A stretch of 64,000 nt of DNA. It comes from Kitasatospora cinereorecta. Its GTDB lineage: Bacteria > Actinomycetota > Actinomycetes > Streptomycetales > Streptomycetaceae. The notes under the pieces are model-generated. The model was not told the DNA's origin. It searched no databases and saw only the letters and a list, made by a program, of their open reading frames with translations. The stretch covers positions 1,070,001 through 1,134,000 of the forward strand of contig NZ_JAMZDX010000003.1 in NCBI RefSeq assembly GCF_024172095.1, written 5' to 3'. Positions within the stretch are counted from its first letter, which is position 1, and every line of letters starts with the position of its first letter. Position numbers and translations under genes: made by a program. Shown here piece after piece: positions 60,962 through 64,000 of the stretch.

Positions 60962-62296
60962 TTGACCGCACGCCCCGCCGACGCCGAGACCTGGACCGGC
61001 CAGTGGGTCACCGACCGACTCGACCTGCGGCTCACCGGATCGCCCGCGCTCAAGGGGCTGATCGGGCTCGCGCTGCGGGAGAACCCCAAGCGGGCCCACC
61101 TGCTGGTCTCCCGGGTGCTCGGCAAGCACGTCCCGCAGCGCCCCGCCGTGGTGCACGGCGCCGGCCTCGACCTCGGCCGCCGGGTGCGCGAACTGCTCGG
61201 CGAGGCGGAGGCCGCCCGGGCGGTGGTGCTCGGCTACGCCGAGACCGCCACCGCCCTCGGCCACAGCGTCGCCGACGGCCTGGACGCCCCCTACCTGCAC
61301 TCCACCCGGCGGCCGGTGGCCGGGGTGAGTCCGCTCGGCGGCTTCGAGGAGGAGCACTCGCACGCCACCTCCCACCTGCTGCTCCCCGAGGACCCGGCGC
61401 TGCTCGCCGGGGACGGGCCGCTGGTGTTGGTGGACGACGAGTTCTCCACCGGCACCACGGTGATCAACACCGTCCGGGCGCTGCACGCCGCCCACCCGCG
61501 CGAGCGGTACGTGGTGGTGGCCCTGGTCGACCTGCGGACCGACGCCGACCGGGCCCGGCTGGCCGAGGCGGCCGCCGGGATCGGCGCCCGGGTCGACCTG
61601 GTGGCCGCCGCCACCGGCGGGGTCCGGCTGCCCGCCGACGCACTGGAGCGGGCCCGCGAGCTGATCGCCGCCGCCCCCGCCGCGGCGGCGCCCGACGGAG
61701 CGCCCGCCCCGCTGGTCCGGGCCCGCATGGAGTGGCCCGCCGGCCTGCCCGACGGCGGCCGCCACGGCTTCACCCCCGCCCACCGGCTCCACCTGGACGC
61801 GCTGCTGCCCGCAGCCGCCGAGGCACTGGCCGAGGCCCTGACCGACGGCGCGGACGCACCCCCGCGGGCCGGCGGCGGCGTCCTGGTGCTCGGCTTCGAG
61901 GAGCTGATGTACACCCCGCTGCGGCTCGCCCAGGCCCTCGACGAGCAGCTCGGCGGCGACCGGGTCCGGTTCTCCACCACCACCCGCTCGCCCGTCCTCG
62001 CCGTGGACGACCCCGGCTACGCCATCCGCACCCGCCTCGCCTTCCCCGCCCACGACGACCCCGCCGACGGCGCGGGGACGCGCTTCGCCTACAACGTCGC
62101 CCCCGGCGCCGACCCCGCCCGCCGGTTCGAGGCGATCGTGCTGGTCGTCGACGAGGTGGCCGACACCCCCGCCCTGCACGAGGGCGAGCACGCGCTGCTG
62201 GCCCAGCTGCGCCGGGTCACCGACCGCGTGGTGCTCGCCGTCCTCCCCTCGTACCGGGCGGTTCCCCCCGCGTACCCCGCCGCGACGCCCGCCTGA
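60962..62296 (+). CDS. Phosphoribosyltransferase-TRSP domain protein of the Ter operon
   Basis: A 444-residue two-domain protein. The N-terminal half is an orotate-phosphoribosyltransferase-like domain with the PRPP loop VDDEFSTGTT at 157-166. The C-terminal half (about 265-444) matches the TRSP domain, with GFEELMYTPLRLAQAL, STTTRSPVLAVDDPGYAI and VVDEVADTP. Genes of this type occur only in Ter-linked clusters and are proposed to add ribose phosphate to an unknown base or base-like compound. TTG 60962 after AGGACC is the likeliest start. In-frame ATG/GTG codons upstream lie in the repeat-rich gap. Confidence 0.85.
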   Translation: MTARPADAETWTGQWVTDRLDLRLTGSPALKGLIGLALRENPKRAHLLVSRVLGKHVPQRPAVVHGAGLDLGRRVRELLGEAEAARAVVLGYAETATALGHSVADGLDAPYLHSTRRPVAGVSPLGGFEEEHSHATSHLLLPEDPALLAGDGPLVLVDDEFSTGTTVINTVRALHAAHPRERYVVVALVDLRTDADRARLAEAAAGIGARVDLVAAATGGVRLPADALERARELIAAAPAAAAPDGAPAPLVRARMEWPAGLPDGGRHGFTPAHRLHLDALLPAAAEALAEALTDGADAPPRAGGGVLVLGFEELMYTPLRLAQALDEQLGGDRVRFSTTTRSPVLAVDDPGYAIRTRLAFPAHDDPADGAGTRFAYNVAPGADPARRFEAIVLVVDEVADTPALHEGEHALLAQLRRVTDRVVLAVLPSYRAVPPAYPAATPA

Positions 62297-62357
62297 CACC
62301 CCCCTGACGCCCGCCCGCCCCACCATGAGATCCGCGAACCTCCAGCGAAAGCCCGGC

Positions 62358-63617
62358 ATGACGACCCAGACGACGCCCGCCCCCGCCCGCCCGCTCCACG
62401 GCCCCGCCTTCTCCTCCTATCCGGCGGAGGACGTCACCTGGCTGATCAAGGACCTCTCCGGCGTCCACTTGGAGGCCCCGACCGAGGAGCGCGAGGAGGC
62501 GGTCCAGTCCGGCGGTGCGCACTACGCCGAGTCGCTGCCGGTCGAGTACCAGCCCAGCCCCGAGTACCAGCAGCTCTTCCACACCGCGCTGACCGCCTCC
62601 GCGGACCGGATCGCGCTCGCCGTCGGCGCGGTCGCCGAAACGCTGCTGCGCGAGCGCGGCCGCTCCCTGGTGCTCGCCTCGCTGGCCCGGGCCGGCACGC
62701 CGGTCGGCGTCCTGATCCGCCGCTGGCTCGCCTTCGCCCACGGCCTGGACACCCCGCACTACACCGTCTCCATCGTCCGCGGCCGCGGCATCGACCGGGT
62801 CGCCCTGCGCCACCTCGCCGCCCACCACGCCGCCGCCGACGTGGTCTTCGTCGACGGCTGGACCGGCAAGGGCGCCATCACCCGCGAACTGGCCGACGCA
62901 CTCGACGGCACCGGCTTCGACCCCGAACTCGCCGTCCTCGCCGACCCCGGCGGCTGCGTGCGCACCTACGGCACCCGGGACGACTTCCTGATCCCCTCCG
63001 CCTGCCTCAACTCCACCGTCTCCGGCCTGATCTCGCGCACCGTGCTGCGCGACGACCTGATCGGACCGGACGAGTTCCACGGCGCCAAGTTCTACCGCGA
63101 ACTGGCCGGCGCCGACGTCTCCCGCGCCTTCGTCGACGCGGTGGCCGACCGCTTCCCCGCCGTCCGGGCCGCCGTCGCCGCCGAGGCCGAGCGGCTCGCC
63201 ACCGAGGACCGCACCCCGACCTGGGAGGGCTGGGCCGCCGTCGAGCGGATCAGCGCCGAGTACGGCATCGACAACGTCAACCTGGTCAAGCCCGGGGTCG
63301 GCGAGACCACCCGCGTCCTGCTGCGCCGCGTCCCCTGGCGGGTGCTCGCCCGCCGCGGCACCGGCGCGGACCTCGACCACGTCCGCCTGCTCGCCGCCCA
63401 GCGCGGCGTACCGGTGGAGGAGGTCGACGACCTCCCGTACTCCTGCGTCGGCCTGATCCACCCGCACTACACCCGCGGCGCAACCGGCGCCGACGGCACG
63501 GCGGTCCAGAGCGGACCCGACGGCACGGCGGTCCAGGCCGGCGCCGACGGCCCGGACCGCCGTGCCGTCGGCGCCGGCGAAGCACCCCATGTCCAGGCAG
63601 AGAAGGGCCATTCGTGA
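62358..63617 (+). CDS. StiP-family protein (PRTase_1 plus PELOTA-like domain)
   Basis: A 419-residue protein named after cysteine protease StiP in databases; domain analysis of Ter clusters regards its main domain as a second, diverged phosphoribosyltransferase. Conserved pieces are SSYPAEDVTWLIKDLSG, VLASLARAGTPVGVLIRRWL, FVDGWTGKGAITREL and IPSACLNSTVSGLISRTVL. The C-terminal part (LVKPGVGETTRVLLRRVPWRVL, PYSCVGLIHPHYTRG) resembles a PELOTA-type RNA-binding domain. The last 35 residues are repetitive and encoded by a long inverted repeat. ATG 62358 is preferred to 62325, though neither has a good ribosome-binding site. Its stop overlaps the HAD start. Confidence 0.82.
   Translation: MTTQTTPAPARPLHGPAFSSYPAEDVTWLIKDLSGVHLEAPTEEREEAVQSGGAHYAESLPVEYQPSPEYQQLFHTALTASADRIALAVGAVAETLLRERGRSLVLASLARAGTPVGVLIRRWLAFAHGLDTPHYTVSIVRGRGIDRVALRHLAAHHAAADVVFVDGWTGKGAITRELADALDGTGFDPELAVLADPGGCVRTYGTRDDFLIPSACLNSTVSGLISRTVLRDDLIGPDEFHGAKFYRELAGADVSRAFVDAVADRFPAVRAAVAAEAERLATEDRTPTWEGWAAVERISAEYGIDNVNLVKPGVGETTRVLLRRVPWRVLARRGTGADLDHVRLLAAQRGVPVEEVDDLPYSCVGLIHPHYTRGATGADGTAVQSGPDGTAVQAGADGPDRRAVGAGEAPHVQAEKGHS
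63484..63577. repeat. 24-bp inverted repeat plus direct repeat inside the StiP gene end
   Basis: Bases 63484-63507 are perfectly complementary to 63554-63577 (24-bp arms). The core CGACGGCACGGCGGTCCAG is also directly repeated at 63491 and 63518. It lies in the variable C-terminal tail, 37-130 bases before the HAD start codon. Confidence 0.85.
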
Positions 63618-64000
63618 AGCAGTCCCTGGTCGCCAGCGACCTCGACCGCACGCTGATCTACTCGAACCGGGCCCTGGCCCTGGACGTGCCGGACCGGCTG
63701 GCGCCACGGCTGCTCTCGGTGGAGGTGCACGACGGCAAGGCGCTCTCCTTCATGACCGAGACCGCCGCCGAACTGCTCGCCGATCTCGCCCGCCTGGCCC
63801 ACGTCGTCCCGGTCACCACCCGCACCCGCAGCCAGTACGAGCGGGTCAACCTGCCAGGCCCGAGCGCCGGTTGGATCCCGCCGTACGCGGTCTGCGCCAA
63901 CGGCGGCCACCTGCTGGTGGACGGCGTCCCGGACCGCGACTGGCAGGCCGAGACCCGGGCCCGGCTCGACGCCGGCTGCGCGCCGCTGCCCGAGGTGGTC
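63614..64000 (+). CDS. HAD-superfamily phosphatase of the Ter operon (partial)
   Basis: The first 129 residues of a HAD hydrolase cut by the window edge. The nucleophile motif is D9-L-D11-R-T in VASDLDRTLIYS, then the motif-II-like VVPVTTRTRSQYERV and the C2-cap-like segment YAVCANGGHLLVDG. GTG 63614 overlaps the StiP stop by four bases (GTGA), so translation is coupled. In related clusters a HAD phosphatase is thought to dephosphorylate the nucleoside-like product. Confidence 0.85.
   Translation, partial: MKQSLVASDLDRTLIYSNRALALDVPDRLAPRLLSVEVHDGKALSFMTETAAELLADLARLAHVVPVTTRTRSQYERVNLPGPSAGWIPPYAVCANGGHLLVDGVPDRDWQAETRARLDAGCAPLPEVV

Overview
The window is very GC-rich and shows the strong third-position GC bias, the GTG and TTG start codons, the leaderless promoters and the gene families of a Streptomycetaceae chromosome (Streptomyces or Kitasatospora). 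Markers supporting this are a fasR-fabD-fabH-acpP-fabF block, a homodimeric aceE, DUF3145, DUF3052, DUF2637 and a large TerD/TerC group. I see no rRNA or tRNA gene, CRISPR array, transposase or phage gene.

1-1.8 kb: a drug-exporter-type MFS gene diverges from the first codons of a gene that leaves the window, with two mirrored palindromic operators between them. 1.8-15.9 kb: five tandem paralogous genes encode large secreted proteins (about 900 aa each) built from a signal peptide, a right-handed beta-helix, two PKD domains and a C-terminal array of W-ended repeats that looks like a lectin-type beta-propeller. Genes 1, 3 and 4 share an upstream sequence element. Genes 2 and 5 lack it and follow closely behind 1 and 4. 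15.9-24 kb: an M9 collagenase-like metalloprotease, an extra methionine aminopeptidase divergent from a small XRE regulator and a PLP enzyme, an LCP cell-wall ligase, and a MarR/oxidoreductase divergent pair.

24-30 kb: DUF3145 and the primary type II fatty-acid synthase operon with its PucR-type activator. 30-35.7 kb: pirin, a serine hydrolase, a MerR-aldo/keto reductase operon, two tandem DinB/maleylpyruvate-isomerase-like proteins and a WYL regulator. 35.7-40.4 kb: truncated globin, two paralogous secreted DUF1023 hydrolases, a YjbR protein and a membrane acyltransferase. 40.4-49 kb: a NarL-type two-component pair, a TetR/MFS divergent pair, a polyglycine-hydrolase-like protein with five N-terminal tandem repeats, and a membrane Ser/Thr kinase carrying a TTA codon.

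49-64 kb: aceE, DUF3052 and an AhpE-like peroxiredoxin lead into a tellurium-resistance-type (Ter) island: two TerD, a TerC-like DUF475 protein, a DUF2637 membrane protein, a TerA/TerD-like protein and a TerD with a tyrosine/proline repeat tail. After these comes an operon of an HpcH/HpaI-type lyase, a phosphoribosyltransferase-TRSP protein, a StiP-family protein and a HAD phosphatase that runs off the right edge. The last four resemble the Ter-associated pathway proposed to make a nucleoside-like metabolite. Perfect or nearly perfect hairpins separate most transcription units. The best candidates for under-described biology are the five-gene secreted array and the Ter/phosphoribosyltransferase island.
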